A stretch of 64,000 nt of DNA from Protonemura montana (GCA_947568835.1 OX387602.1:21441021-21505020), one strand, 5' to 3'; positions 52,601 to 64,000 are shown, counted from the first letter of the stretch. Notes: generated by a model from the letters alone, not told the origin. A program made the numbers and translations.

Positions 52601-55600
52601 TTAGGTTGTTTGCATTTTTTTAAATTATATTAACTATTATATATCTACCCACGTGCTATATTACTTTTCAAATAAATTTCTTGTTGGAATCTGCGGACTC
52701 AAGTTTTCTTATTAGTCACGGGAAATGTCAATATGTTTCCAATATCAGTCCCTAACGGCTAAATAATATAATTGCATTTCCGATCCAATTTCTGCAATTG
52801 TCGTCGACTTAAAGCAAGGTTCAAAAAGGAATGGCGTTGCCTGTTGCCGAGTAGTAACATACCGTTCTCGCAGAAACTCTTGAAGTCCCTTCTCGAACGT
52901 CTTGGAAGTTAAACTCTTGCTGAGCATGCGTAGCAGCCACTCAGCTGCAAGGATACAATACGAGCACGTGACACCACTGGCCTGGAAATTGCTGCACTTT
53001 GATGAAGGCTGTTGCATGAACGCCCTCAAAGTAAATCGTCTTTGAAATGAGAATCGGTGGAGATTCATATAAATGAGATTGCTCTGTGTCAGTGTGCCAG
53101 TATGGATGTTAGCGATTTTGTTACATATTGCAACTGCAAGGAACTTTGTACAGTGCTCGTCGAAACGAGTGTCGTGTGTCGTTTGCAGAAGATATTCATT
53201 ATGAAATTGCAGACAAAGTTTGCCTTAACAAAGTGGTTTGATTTTCAAGAAACATTCGCTCCTCGAATATTCTACCCAACTTTATGTATCGCCCCAGTTT
53301 TGTAAGCAACTTTCTAGTTTAATCGGGGGCTTACTTTTTGTCGTCTTAATGTCGTCCGATGCATCTGTGATCTTGGCGATGTCTTTAGGCTGATCGAACT
53401 CGTAGTAGACAGAGTAGCCGACCCAGGAGTTCCAGGTCTCGCGGCTGTTCGTCTGGAAATCACAAGAAAAATTAGATTTTCAAACGCCTCCGCTGTTTAT
53501 TAAAAAAATGCAAGTCATAATAAAAGGTGTGTCACAGATTTGTGTACGAACTTGACCCATATTTTCAATTGAAATTTTTTCACGTGATTGTTCATTTATC
53601 TTATCAAAAGCACAAAAAAAGGAAACCTCGACATGTTGCTTTACCACGCTGTAACAAATTGTTATAATTTTTATTTCATACCGTTAATTTTTTGTCCAAG
53701 TAAGAAATTTTTCTAGAAAACGCATTTACCACTTAGGTTGTGGAGTGTGTCAAGACAAAGGAACCTTCTATTTTCGCATTAAACTTCATTTTAAATGAAG
53801 ATGGAAGAATCGCTCATTGTTTTCCCTTGTCACGTGGTTATTGTTCGCCTGCGGTCGTGTCATTGTGCATGCTGGCTGAAAGAGCAATAACGGATGCCCG
53901 TTACTCCATCATTCCAGCTTTAAAGGCTTTGTTCCCGAGCTCCATTTCTTCGAGACGAACTTTAGCGACGACCAACTTGAACCCGGGGCGAGCGGTGTTG
54001 ACATGAATTCTATATCGCGGGTCGCATAACTGAATGGTTCCAGTTGAAATTGGGGTCGAACGTGCGTTACCCAATCAGCGTGCAAGGGCTCATTAGCGTG
54101 CTATACCTGTAGAACATTGTCGGTGGCTAGGTAATTAGCGATGGCTTGGTTGAGTCTCGCGTCGCTCCACCAATGAGGGGTGACCAGGTGACCCAGCCAT
54201 TGGGTGACCATCATATTGTAGAGGAACCAGCGACATGAGTTGCCCATCAGGACGCGTTCTCTGTTCGTAGGGGTAGGGGTACAGGGGGTTATTAGGTTGC
54301 TGCAACTAAGTTAGCGTTGAAATAGTTGTAAAGTAATAAATATCAAGAGCGTACTTCGGGTGTCTGGTGCAGTTGTTTTATCGCTTCAATCATTGCACCA
54401 AATATTAATGAGTTGTTTGAACTAAATCAAAGAGGCATTTTACGGTAGCTATTTTAGTGGCACTGCCATCAAAATTTTGACAGAGTGTATTCTCACTAGA
54501 GTATATTTTGAGGTTAAACGGGTCAACACTAACTTTTGATTCGTCATAAAATCGCACAATAAAAATGACATGGTCGTGCAACAGTTTTGAGTTTCTGTGT
54601 AGCATAGGAAACTGGGTAAAACTTTCACAATCTGATAGAAACACCTAATTTTGATGTAATGTCAATTCGTCTGTCACAATAACTCACTGGAAGAAGACGA
54701 GGCCCCAGAGGTCTGCCGGCGCCCGCTGACTGAAATGGGGTAGCGCCACCAGGTTCATCTCTGGTAGCGGGAACGCGAGTCCAAACTTTTCTTGCAGGGA
54801 TTCCAATGCCTCTTTCACCGTCGCGGCAACGCCTTCAAGCTTTGACAGCACGTTTTCCCGACCGAACACGCGTACGCTCACGTTGCCTGAAAGTAGATGT
54901 TGACAACGATTTAGTTTACTAAGCTCAAAGATAACCAATTATAAAAACTTCTTTCATCTTTTATCAGTCCTCGGTAGTATAGTGGTCAGTATCCCCGCCT
55001 GTCACGCGGGAGACCGGGGTTCGATTCCCCGCCGGGGAGATATTTTTGCTTCCAAACAAGAGTCATTTCCACTACCTTAAACTGTAATAATATTTTAATT
55101 CACAAGATTAAGCAGTTCATCTTATGAAGTTTCCTTTTTTTTTTTTGCTTTCTAGAACCTTTGTCATATTATTTCAGAGAGAACGTGTGGAGACACAGTT
55201 GTTAATAAAAGTAATGGAAAATATTTAAATTTTCTTCCGTCGCTCAGCGTTTATAATAACGTTATAAATATCGCATCTTCATCGATCACAGAATAATTTG
55301 ATTAAAAAAACAATTCCGCGACCGGTATAAGTGAGTGCAGAGGTGGGCTGGCGGAATAGCTATAGCGGATTTGCAGCTTCCTTCCGCCGCGAGCGTTGAT
55401 CCTTCTCGTTACCGTATTATGCGGATCAGAGACGGGGGTACGTGTCTTCGAATGCGACCGGCCGACTTTTACCCTGTTCCGGGCGAGGCTAAGAATGATT
55501 GGATCCACGCTCGCGAAGAATTGTGATTTTATGAATAATTTTCCTGTGCGAAGCGAGTGATATTACTCACGGTTTCCTTGTGTTTAAACAGCGGCGCGGT

Positions 55601-58600
55601 GCCGACATACGGGTTGTAAAGATATTGATTGCTCTGATAGACCAGTCGCCTTGCTAAATTGGCTGTCAATTCTCGACACGTTTTCTCCACGTTATGACGA
55701 GCTCTGATAATCCACTGCATACACCTGCGAGGTTGGTTGACATTTACACCCTAACTTCATCCGGTTTTTCCATGTGTTTGGTATTGTATGTACTCTACCT
55801 TTTTCTGGGGCAGGCATAGTTCGACCTTAGTAGTCTGTTTATTTCATTTTTGCCATTCCCTACCAAAGTGGTACGTAGCATCGATAATGGAAAAAAATGT
55901 TCCCAAATCACGAGGTGTCAATAATTTAAGGCACCGAGTTGCATAAAGCAGGAGAGATGCAATTTTCCTCGCAAACTTTACCGATTATTTTACACTGGAC
56001 GTCGAGTTGTTGATTGAGCGCTTGTAACTCCGACAAATTGTATTTCTAATCAACAACAAAGAAAAATAATTTGATTTTTCTACTTTCCATTTTCCTTTAC
56101 TTTCAGATGAATAGGTTTGATTGATTATTATTCCCACACTTCGCGCTTGCTGAACAAATTGCACGAAATTGCTCTCATTCTAGACAGCGTCTGACGGACG
56201 AGGATTACCTATAGGGAAACTGGTAAACGTATGTGGTAGATTGCACTCGACCTTACCGAATTGATCGCCCTACATGCTTAGGGGACAAAACATTTTCTAC
56301 AACCTTACCATTGCTCGTAGAGACATTGAACGGCGGAAGGTGGTCCAGACTGGAGATCAGAATACCGAGGGAAAATGTCGCTAGAGGAGGTGTCCGTAAG
56401 AAATGGTCCCACACCCAATCCTCCTCGCTGAAAGCAAAAAGATTGAAAAAATGCAAGAAAAGCTCTTTCATCAAATAATTAATGTAATTCAGCCGTCTGT
56501 AAACATTGCGCGAAGTTGCGTTTGCAATAAAGAAGCTTGGCTAATTTGTTTGACAGTCGTTGCATGTTAGTCTTTCCAAGAACTATATGTTATATGGACC
56601 AGCGATCTTGATCAAAGTTGCTGCTATTTCTACAAACACCATTCGAGTTTGCGAATATTTTTAGTTCTCTGGTGTTTTTGAAACTGTCACTGATGGTTTA
56701 AATTGAAATCGAGTTCTTGAGCACGAATTTCCATCAATACGAAACTAGAACGTTTCGACCGAGGGTGAATACCGGCGCCCGTCGGGTATAGGGAGACGCA
56801 AGGTGTGAATCTGATTGGACACCGGTTCAGAAACTGTGAAGGTCGCCGAGGTGGAAACGTTTCCAGGTCGAATTGATTGCCTTGTTCGAGACAAAATTCT
56901 ACTCTTGGTATATTCGAGGAAAATGATTGGATCAGTGGACGCAGAGTATTTTTTATGTGCAGCCACTGTATTTGGACTCGTTACATTCGTTTCATAAAAG
57001 AGTTGTATTAATCACTTACTGAACGATTACTCAGAAATCTGCATGAGATATTCAAATTCACACGAGCAAAGCGATTTGAACTTGTAATTTCGTTGGCTGC
57101 GACGTGAAAGCACAAACAGTTTCAAAATAGGTGCATACAAAACATATCGATGCATTTTGTAAGCTTGGAAATATCAAGACTTTCCAAAAGGAGTCTCATA
57201 AAACATCTCTTCTTTGATCCCTGGTCTCCTTTGTCGCACATCTAATATCGCTAACGCCTACTGATTTCAAATAACCTGGAGTGGTTGTCATAGAGAGACT
57301 TTGAAGCCAAGACCGCCATCTTGTGTGTCCCCTATTTTGAGTTATCTCAAAGAGCCCGTGATATTATACGTGTTTTCATCGGTTATTTTTGTGGTTTTCA
57401 CAACTTTAAAATGGTCAAAATGGGTTGAAAACTTGTTTTAAAAACTCTAAAATTAGTATTGAAATCATAAGGACATATCGGATTCATGAATTTCTTTCTA
57501 TTCCAAACAATGGATTGGCTGGCTTCAATTTTGATCAGCTGACTGGATCCCTTCCTCAGATGCAGGTTATTTGAGATCAGCTCTAACGCCCCACATGCGC
57601 GTGCCGCTAAGAGAATAGACCAATGACTCACATGATCTCGGTGGCTCGTACGGGCATGTTGGATACAGCCTTCATGGTCATGGGCCGTGCGACGCTCACC
57701 TCGAATGGTACCTTGTACGCAGGCTCGTCGAAACAGGGGAAGATACGACGCGCGTGCGTAGGCTTCATCTGCGTGGCCGCAAACCACCTGTTCGTAACAT
57801 ACGCAAGTTATTGCTCTGTCTCGTGAGTTGCTTTCGAGACGCTGTAAGGGCAAACTTTCAGAATTATGTTTTCAATTCACTTTTTTCAGACATTGTTAAC
57901 TTTGAACTATTAAATATTCGCTTTAAAAAAGAAAGTGCATCAAGGTCGAGCCGTTTGAGCTAGGAAGAGGAAAAATGGCAGGACGACACTCCGAACTTTT
58001 AGTTCAAAGTATAGCAGTGTTTTTGTTAAGGTGTTCGAAAAATACGGCTTGGAAATGATTTTTGAAGTTAAACGCCGATATTTTAATTATAATGGGCCTT
58101 GCGTAATAGCGATACGGCTAGAGATTTCTGGCTAGTTGTCTTCTCCACCCACCTGCGCTCCTTCGTCCTGTGGTCCACATAGCTGTTGCGGAAGAAGCCG
58201 ACGCTCTCTTCGCTGTTCAGAGTGCCGTCAAAGAGAAGTTCGACTCGATAGAAACCGCCTTTTCTCAACTTTTCAGTCAAACGAATCATCAGCCACTCCC
58301 TAACCGGGTCCCTCTTGATGCCCAGCACCTTCACGTTGGTTGAAACCCTGTAAATGCAAGTACTGTGTTGTAACATACCCCTGTTGGATTCTTGGAACGC
58401 AAGCTCTTTCCATTAATTTTTCTTTAAAGTGATCTACAGCTCTAATAAAACTGGGAAAAATTAAAGAGCTGAAACCTTTGAAGATGGAACTTCTCAAAAG
58501 ATATGTGTAGCAATCTTAATTTTTAATATGCCATGGCATAAGAGCCATCCGTTTCTTAGAAAAGACGCTGTGTGTTTAATATGATATAATACTATTAATG

Positions 58601-60224
58601 GTAAGATAATTGTATAATAGTGGTGTTAAAAATAGTGGTATTACATCTCAAGCCACCTTTAAATCGCGAAGCAGTAGCTAAAATAGCTAAGGCAGAAGTT
58701 GAGACAGTAGCTAAGAAACTAATTAATGAGTTAGTCACTTAATATGAAAATCTCTTTAAATTTGAAACTATTTTCTTTATTTTGTTTGTGAGAAAATAAT
58801 GAACATGTATTTTTTTTTTCTTCTAAATCCAATTTTGAATAAAATATACCTGTCTAAAATGTACGAAAACGAGGGTCGCCATTTATTATGACATGAAGTA
58901 AAATCTGACGTCAGTATGACGTCAAAAAACGTTAAAAAACAGAAGCAAACGCAAAGGAGACACAAAATGACGTCAGAACTACCTGTAGTTAATCACAGAC
59001 CGTTTCCATCCCGCCACGAGAATTTATATTTTAGCCATTCTTAAAACAAATATAAATAGAAAAGTTAGGATCGGATTATAATAAGAAAAATACGTCAGAT
59101 TTTATTTTGAATGCGTATTTGAACACAATGATAGTAATTACATTATAATCTAAAGGAGATTTCCCTATTGACTCGCCTGTCAGTGCCAGCAAAATTAAGT
59201 GCCGAATTAGTTTTCCGGAAGTTGATCTTGGTGACAGTGATGCGCCCAGTGGGCCGAATATTGAGGTAGGGGTAGGCGTGCAGAAAGATGGCATCGGTGG
59301 GCTCCCGACACGTGATGTTGATCTTGACACGGCCCATGAAGTGTCCCTCAGCGGGGAACGCCTGGATTTCAAGGCGGTACCCCGTTGGGGCAACGTGCCG
59401 AGGCAGACGTGGATCCTCTGTGTGCTCACTCAAGTCGGAGAGCGGTATCACGCGAGACGACGGCCCGTTATCATCGGCGACCTTCTGTGGAGGGGTTGTG
59501 GTTCGGATCCCAGGAGGGGGAAATGTGACATGATTAGTACAAATTAGTAGCGCGGCGCTAGAGGCTAGACCCTACTCGTCGGTTTGTAAACGTCCTCAGG
59601 CTCACTGTGAACTTGCGCTCGGGATTGTTAAAAACTAAAAGCTTCAGTTTTTTTTTAAGGAAACGTGGCCTTTTAATTGAAACGTTTGTAAAAAAAAATG
59701 CTCTGTCCCTGACTGCAAGTTAAGCCCCCCATTATTTTTTGTGTCCGTTGAACCCAGTGGAGATATTTTGTTATTGGGTAATCACACACAGCGCTTGGTT
59801 CTCCCGTAAGACGATTTGCCAGGGGCTTATCCGTGGGTGGGATCAAAATTAATCAGCGAGCGCATGAATTTCAACTATTGCATCATTTCAAGTGGATGTT
59901 CAACAATGTTGCAATATTTATACAAGTTTAGAGCATAACTGTTATTCTTAATTAATTACGCATTTCATTTATTTAAAAATAGCTGTACACCCCAATACCC
60001 ATGTACATACTACATTGTAATTTCAATCTGTTAATCAAAGTGAAACCATCAATCAACGCTTGTTTTAAATTTAAAATGGCAGCTGTCATGGGCATGTCAG
60101 GCGGGTAACAGGCGGTAGAATATAGGCACAGCATTAAATGAAATCCACTTACGTGTGCTGAAGATAGTGAGATAAGTCCAAGGACGAGCACGAAAACTCC
60201 CCTTCTCCAGTCAACATGCGCCAT
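43629..60224 (-). CDS. Secreted M1 aminopeptidase-like pseudoenzyme, 17 coding exons
   Basis: Coding exons: 60224-60153, 59484-59177, 58362-58153, 57787-57632, 56427-56309, 54886-54688, 54260-54107, 53452-53335, 52944-52863, 52272-52089, 51686-51479, 47596-47310, 45382-45186, 44891-44745, 44666-44517, 44434-44353, 43790-43629. They sum to 944 residues in one frame. Signal peptide about 1-22 (FVLVLGLISLSS). M1 landmarks are clear: FPCFDEPAYK, QWLGHLVTPHWW, VTVSRNY, WWIPVAYL, MFMVNYD, then the helical C domain. All catalytic parts are gone: GAMEN is APADL before WGL (about 345), HEXXH is NMMVT (370-374), the third zinc Glu is Gln393, and the active-site Tyr is Thr443. No C-terminal hydrophobic GPI tail, so probably soluble and secreted. 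Introns after exons 2 and 10 are GC-AG (CAG|GCGAGT); the exon 2-3 join is the least certain. Ligand or scaffold roles are possible; none can be named. Confidence 0.88.
46200..46275. repeat. AT-rich simple repeat
   Basis: TATATA/TTTATA/CATATA units in the intron between exons 12 and 13 of the M1-like gene. Confidence 0.7.
48430..50481 (-). mobile_element. Non-autonomous hAT DNA transposon (ZMYM/TTF-type) with 8-bp TSD
   Basis: Termini are inverted repeats CAGGGTTGGATTGG (left) and CAGGGTCGGATAGG (right, reverse complement). The perfect 8-bp duplication ATTACGGG lies at 48422-48429 and 50482-50489, the hAT hallmark. The 2052-bp element sits in the large intron of the M1-like gene between coding exons 11 and 12. 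It contains a 25-C tract near 48481-48507. It holds only the front part of a transposase (listed separately), so it was internally deleted and could move only in trans. Confidence 0.9.
48664..49937 (-). pseudogene. Truncated hAT transposase (TTF zinc finger and DUF4371 start)
   Basis: Minus strand. From 49937 (a start at 49916 is also possible) a Lys/Arg- and Pro-rich N terminus runs to about 49410. A frameshift near 49425 passes into the TTF-type zinc-finger frame: RRWLSYDTNQKALFCTVC, then HERSVHHCENTQSH. Where the family has DWRH there is a TAG (49306-49308) in place of Trp. After it the frame stays open to 48664 with the DUF4371-like start (LELVLLLGKYDIVLKDHL ... FSVQIDTTQD), and then ends. 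The RNase H-like catalytic core and hAT dimerisation domain are missing. So there is one frameshift, one nonsense codon and a large deletion. Confidence 0.8.
54968..55039 (+). tRNA. tRNA-Asp (anticodon GTC)
   Basis: A 72-nt cloverleaf: acceptor TCCTCGG pairs with CCGGGGA, D arm GTATAGTGGTCAGTAT, anticodon arm CCCGCCTGTCACGCGGG with GTC, T arm GGGGTTCGATTCCCC, discriminator G. A pol III stop (TTTTT, 55042-55046) follows at once. It lies in an intron of the M1-like gene on the opposite strand. Confidence 0.97.
55529..55735 (-). other. Coding-like orphan segment inside an M1-gene intron
   Basis: A minus-strand frame of 63 codons, GC-balanced like an exon, begins just after a CAG acceptor (CCTCGCAG, about 55735) and meets a strong donor ACC|GTGAGT near 55570. 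It reads EKTCRELTANLARRLVY and then NPYVGTAPLFKHKE. Its phases do not fit the flanking M1 exons, which join perfectly without it. It may be an exon of a nested gene or a relic; no family recognised. Confidence 0.3.
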
Positions 60225-60828
60225 TTTCAGCTTCTAAACCAAGAGGCAAAATAATAAAATTATTGTTTGACAGCTGCGTCACCAATAAAATCGCGCGTAA
60301 GAGTATTATTTGTGGTAATTTTGCATTCAGACGAACTTTCTTTTATATTTGCTCGTTTAGAGGAAGTAAAAATATTTCTTATGCAACCTTTTATCACTAG
60401 GTTATTTCTCATCGCTGGATTCGTTCTTTATATTGGGTTTACTTCTGAGTTTTTTCTTTTATTGCTTCTTTTTACAGCCACGGCGGCTAGATTTTTCTGT
60501 AATTTCGCTTCTTGTCTTTTTTACCCTAACGGGTAAACGATGCCCAAATCATAATCAAACTGCATTTTATTACGAAAAGAAAATATACGAACAAATAAAT
60601 TACACTTAACTTGCTGTGCATAAAGAAGGGCCTCTCTCATTTCAACCTATATTAGTTTTTCCTTTACGTAAACATCTGTAGGTCTGAGCTAGGATATGTT
60701 AGTCATTATCCCTTCAACCGATGAAATTAGGACGCTAAAAAGACTTGCTCATGAACTGGTTGACGAATCAATCCATCCGGAAATAATTATTTAAACAATC
60801 AAGCAGCTTTCCTTGACAGGAAACTTAC

Positions 60829-61070
60829 CCAAGTATTTTGCAGAGTTTCTTGCCTCAACGTAGCTAATATGATAGCGAGTGCCTGTGGAAACGGATAGCT
60901 CTGGTATAGCGCGATTGGCAAATGTTCCCGTGGTCGAGGCGTCAGAGAGTACCAATTATCCAGTTGACGCTAAGTGCGGGAGAGGACGCGTCGATGCACG
61001 CAACGTACTTCGGATGCTGGTAGACTGTCGCAAACAGGATGCCGGTGTCCCTGCACTCGGTCAATAAGGC
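60829..61070 (-). other. Possible non-coding first exon of the M1-like gene
   Basis: The minus strand has a strong donor TTGG|GTAAGT at 60829, and the first coding exon has a matching acceptor (TTGGTTTAG, ending at 60234) ten bases before its ATG. The GC-balanced stretch up to about 61070 would be a 5' leader. The transcription start was not located. Confidence 0.35.
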
Positions 61071-61370
61071 CGATCATGTTACTAACCCTAATCGAAAATC
61101 GGAATCCGACTCGTGATTTCGGGAAGTAAATCGTATGGGTTTTAGAAAACATAGGTACATTTGTTTGGTAGAAATAGGGTGTTGTTTTGCAGCAAATTTT
61201 AATAAATGTGTTCAATCAAATTTGTTAGTCGATGCAAAAAGGTTGTTTTTTAAACCTAATGGCATCTATCGATTAGTAATCAAATAATCGTTTCTTCTTG
61301 CTTACGTGGTTTTGTATTGACAATCAATTAAGAAAGTCACAACCTATAAAATGTTTAAGATCAGATGTTC

Positions 61371-61620
61371 TATAAAAGAGTATGTGCAATCATCCCATTC
61401 AATCACAATGGCCATGTCTCGAAAGATGTCAGACAAATTGTTGCAAGAAATGTTTCAATTGCATTGGCGCATAAGTCTGCAGACCATAACTCATGCGAGT
61501 GTTGTCGGAGATGACAGGCGATGAAAGTAACGCTTCTTGTTGATTTGATTTCGTGTAATTCGTCGACATATTTCGATAGGCACCTAGCATTATCTAAACC
61601 TGTGTTTCTTTTCTTTTAGT
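61371..61620. other. Region upstream of the first visible GPCR exon
   Basis: CTATAAAAG at about 61370-61378 and an ATG at 61409 lie on the plus strand, but the frame from that ATG is not hydrophobic and stops before a usable donor. I therefore do not assign the missing signal-peptide exon of the receptor here. Confidence 0.3.
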
Positions 61621-63983
61621 TCCTGGGTGAAGAAGAACAGGCCTACATCTTGCATATAAAGGAGATCGAATGCAATCACACAATCGACCAGACCAATGTA
61701 ACAGGTGAGCACATGAGGTAACTGGGGAACCTGCGTTCGTTCCATCACCTGCACCTACTAGCAATCCCGTACTTCCAAACATGTTGGTTCAGTTGAACAA
61801 ATCGCTCATAAATATCGCTTGTGTTTTACTTAATTAAAATTATGCGCGCAAACGGGTTGATTTATTTCCCTACGGCATATTGCGTACGTTCCCCTGAACG
61901 CAGCCCGCAGAGCAAGCTTTTCAATTCAAACGAGTGGATCGTTTATCACAAAGTTTCGGGCAAACAACAGTTGATGATGTCCTCTAGCATCAAATACAGT
62001 CCCTCACAAACTCCTGTGAAGATAGTTTAGATCGTTAGGCATTATGCGTTCTCTCAAGAATAATCCATATTCAACATTCCGTCTCCACTTGCTAGTGACC
62101 AGCGTGACCAGAGTTGTATGGATGCAGTGCTGTAATCATTAATTGTGTTCCAGGCTCGGAATTATTTTGTCCCGCAATATGGGACGGGATACTGTGCTGG
62201 AACCAGACCGAGGCGGGGACCCTCGGGGCTCAGCCTTGTCCAACTTACGTTCTCGGATTCAGAGATCAGGTAACACTATCTAAATATATCAGAACTCTTT
62301 TCTTCATCAGCAACCTTGAAATACCGAACTGATAATATAACATGTCTAATGCACAGTACATGGCGACGAAATGGTGCACACCTGAGGGAAAATGGTTCTT
62401 CAGCAAGGCTCAAAACAACCTATGGACTAACTTCACGCAGTGCTCCGACTCGTCCACCACGACTGTCTTTTCGAACTTCTCGGAATCTTCGGGAAACTAT
62501 TCTTACATCACGGTAAGTTACTTTTAACATGCGTACGGTGTCTTGCACGTAACACTATCAGCCTGATTGAGGACTAAGCAAACCGAAGGATTTCAAGCCG
62601 GTACCTCTATTCCATGGTAATAAGCGGTAGAAAAATATTTCACTCTTTGGAAGGGTCGCGAAGCAGAAAAATTTTTCATCCCAACGGGGATACGATCCTG
62701 GGACCTACCGATTGCCTGCCTTTTCCCACCGGGCTATTTTTGCAGTCTCGCATCCCTTCTATCCATTGCAAGTATGTTTTAGCTCCAATGTGGAAAACAC
62801 AAAAGAAACCAAAAATCCTGGATTGCACTTTTTATTTTATTTCTAGGCCTATCTCCCTATCATGAAGTCGATCTCACAGATTGGGTACAGCGTGTCTCTG
62901 GTCACCCTGATCGTCGCTTTCTTGATTCTGGCAGCTGTCAAGTAAGTCCTTCTATCTCCTGGAATCCAAAAACTCGCCTACAGGACGCCGTTGGACTGTT
63001 GTTGCTGATGAAATTTCTAATATTTTCCAACAGGAAGTTGCGCTGTCCACGCAATACCCTGCACATGCACTTGTTCGTCTCCTTCATGCTTCGCGCGTTC
63101 ATGGCTCTACTGAAGGATGGCCTCTTCGTACAGGGCGTTGGGCTGCCGTCAGATGTCCTGTACAAGGACGGAGGATCTTACTTCCTCGACCCCATCGAGG
63201 TGAGCGTTTAAATCGCACTCTGATTTCGAGGGAAAAAAGACCAAAGACTAAGTCTAAGGGAAAATTACAAAGGGAACGACTCCTGAGTGAGTCACTCAGA
63301 TGATAAAGCCCAGACTCATGTTTGTGACAATGTAAAATAAGTGTAAGCTACTCTTGTTCGGCATTTGCAGCCAAACTGGGAGTGCAAGATTGTGACCAGC
63401 TTGTGGCAGTTCTTCATCATGGCCAACTACTCTTGGATCTTGATGGAAGGCCTTTATCTGCACAACCTCATCTTCCTGGCTTTGTTCTCGGACTCTAGCG
63501 CTATCACGCTCTACGTGTTTCTCGGCTGGGGTAAGCAAAAACCTTTACCCCTAGACCATACACACTAGAACTGGGACATGCCCTTTATTTATTCATCAAC
63601 TGTGTTATTTCTCGACTAAAAGAGGCTAGTGTGCTATCTATGTATCGCTGTTATTGAGCCGAGTCTGCCTGTTGTCTCAGGATTACCGTTCATCTTCGTG
63701 TCTCCGTGGGTCGCGATGCGTATCTTCCTGGAGGACACGTTCTGCTGGACCACCAATAGGAACCCCTTGCTGTTTCTCATAATCCGTATCCCTACCAGCG
63801 CGTTCATTCTCGTGAGTCACCCTTATACGAGATTTTGCACGTGGCAAATAACGTTTGGTTCAAAAGCCCTTAGTACCTAAAGTCTTCTTGCTTACAGATC
63901 AATTTCGCCCTGTTTGTGAACATCGTTCGCGTCCTACTTCTCAAGCTGCGAGCGTCTGTCTGCAAAGAGACAAACACATATCG
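61620..63983 (+). CDS. Class B GPCR, parathyroid-hormone-receptor-like (partial at both ends)
   Basis: Eight exons: 61620-61704, 62154-62269, 62357-62512, 62847-62941, 63034-63199, 63371-63530, 63681-63811, 63898-63983, all GT-AG and in frame. The first three give the hormone-binding ectodomain with its six cysteines (IEC, LFC, ILCW, QPCP, KWC, TQC) and the WDGILCW and GKW hallmarks; EEEQAYILHIKEIEC parallels EEQIFLLHRAQAQC of PTH1R. Then TM1, the TM2 block NTLHMHLFVSFMLRA, TM3 NYSWILMEGLYLHNLIF, TM4 FLGWGLPFIFVSPWV, and TM5 INFALFVNIVRVLLLKLR. TM6, TM7 and the tail lie beyond the window; the signal-peptide exon is not found upstream. Known role of the family: plasma-membrane peptide hormone receptor, mainly Gs/cAMP. 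The insect ligand is not indicated by the sequence. Confidence 0.88.
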
Positions 63984-64000
63984 GTGAGAACACAGCGTCT

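Noticed and set aside
53740..54006. 88-codon plus-strand frame within the M1 intron
   Set aside because: No motif, no splice context and no similarity that I recognise.
56745..56966. 73-codon minus-strand frame between M1 exons 4 and 5
   Set aside because: Exons 4 and 5 join exactly (AT|C) without it; only GATCCAATCATT is shared with 55490-55500, too little to call a repeat.
61409..61525. ATG frame behind a TATA-like box as the receptor's first exon
   Set aside because: Not a signal peptide, and no donor in the required phase before its stop.

Overview
The window is nuclear DNA of an arthropod, almost certainly an insect. It is AT-rich, its genes are cut into short exons by GT-AG introns of roughly 0.1-4 kb, and it carries insect families: an odorant-binding protein, a peritrophin-type chitin-binding protein and a large block of sigma-class glutathione S-transferases. 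It also carries 5S-derived SINE, CR1/L2-like LINE, hAT and LTR remnants. I cannot fix the order. The expanded sigma-GST array and the presence of a parathyroid-hormone-type receptor (reported missing from Drosophila) would fit a non-dipteran insect.

Layout. 171-842 (-): first three coding exons of an odorant-binding protein that runs off the left edge. 4740-6645 (-): a complete three-exon homologue of the axonemal protein CFAP95. 8662-41731: eleven four-exon sigma GST genes, here named GST-a to GST-k, all on the minus strand, plus one decayed copy at 21.35-21.76 kb. Exon 2 is exactly 168 nt and the intron phases are 1-1-0 in all eleven, so the array grew by tandem duplication. GST-e has a mutated splice donor. 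A plus-strand peritrophin gene (30453-31529) sits inside the array between GST-h and GST-i, and a LINE with an open reverse transcriptase frame sits in intron 1 of GST-k. 43629-60224 (-): a 17-coding-exon, 944-residue secreted M1 aminopeptidase-like protein that has lost every catalytic motif. Its introns hold a defective hAT transposon and, on the opposite strand, a tRNA-Asp gene. 61620-63983 (+): eight exons of a class B (PTH-receptor-like) GPCR that runs off the right edge, divergent from the M1 gene.

Functionally the core is a detoxification and redox locus (sigma GSTs) with gut or cuticle-type secreted neighbours (peritrophin, M1-like protein) and unrelated genes at both ends. I saw no operon-like or CRISPR organisation. 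The strongest unexpected signals are the catalytically dead but structurally intact M1 gene with two matching GC-AG introns, the broken donor in GST-e, the 5S-derived SINE with a 12-bp target duplication, and a hairpin-rich hammerhead-like TE fragment next to the dead GST copy. All exon joins were read by eye from splice consensus, reading phase and family conservation; no alignment program was run.
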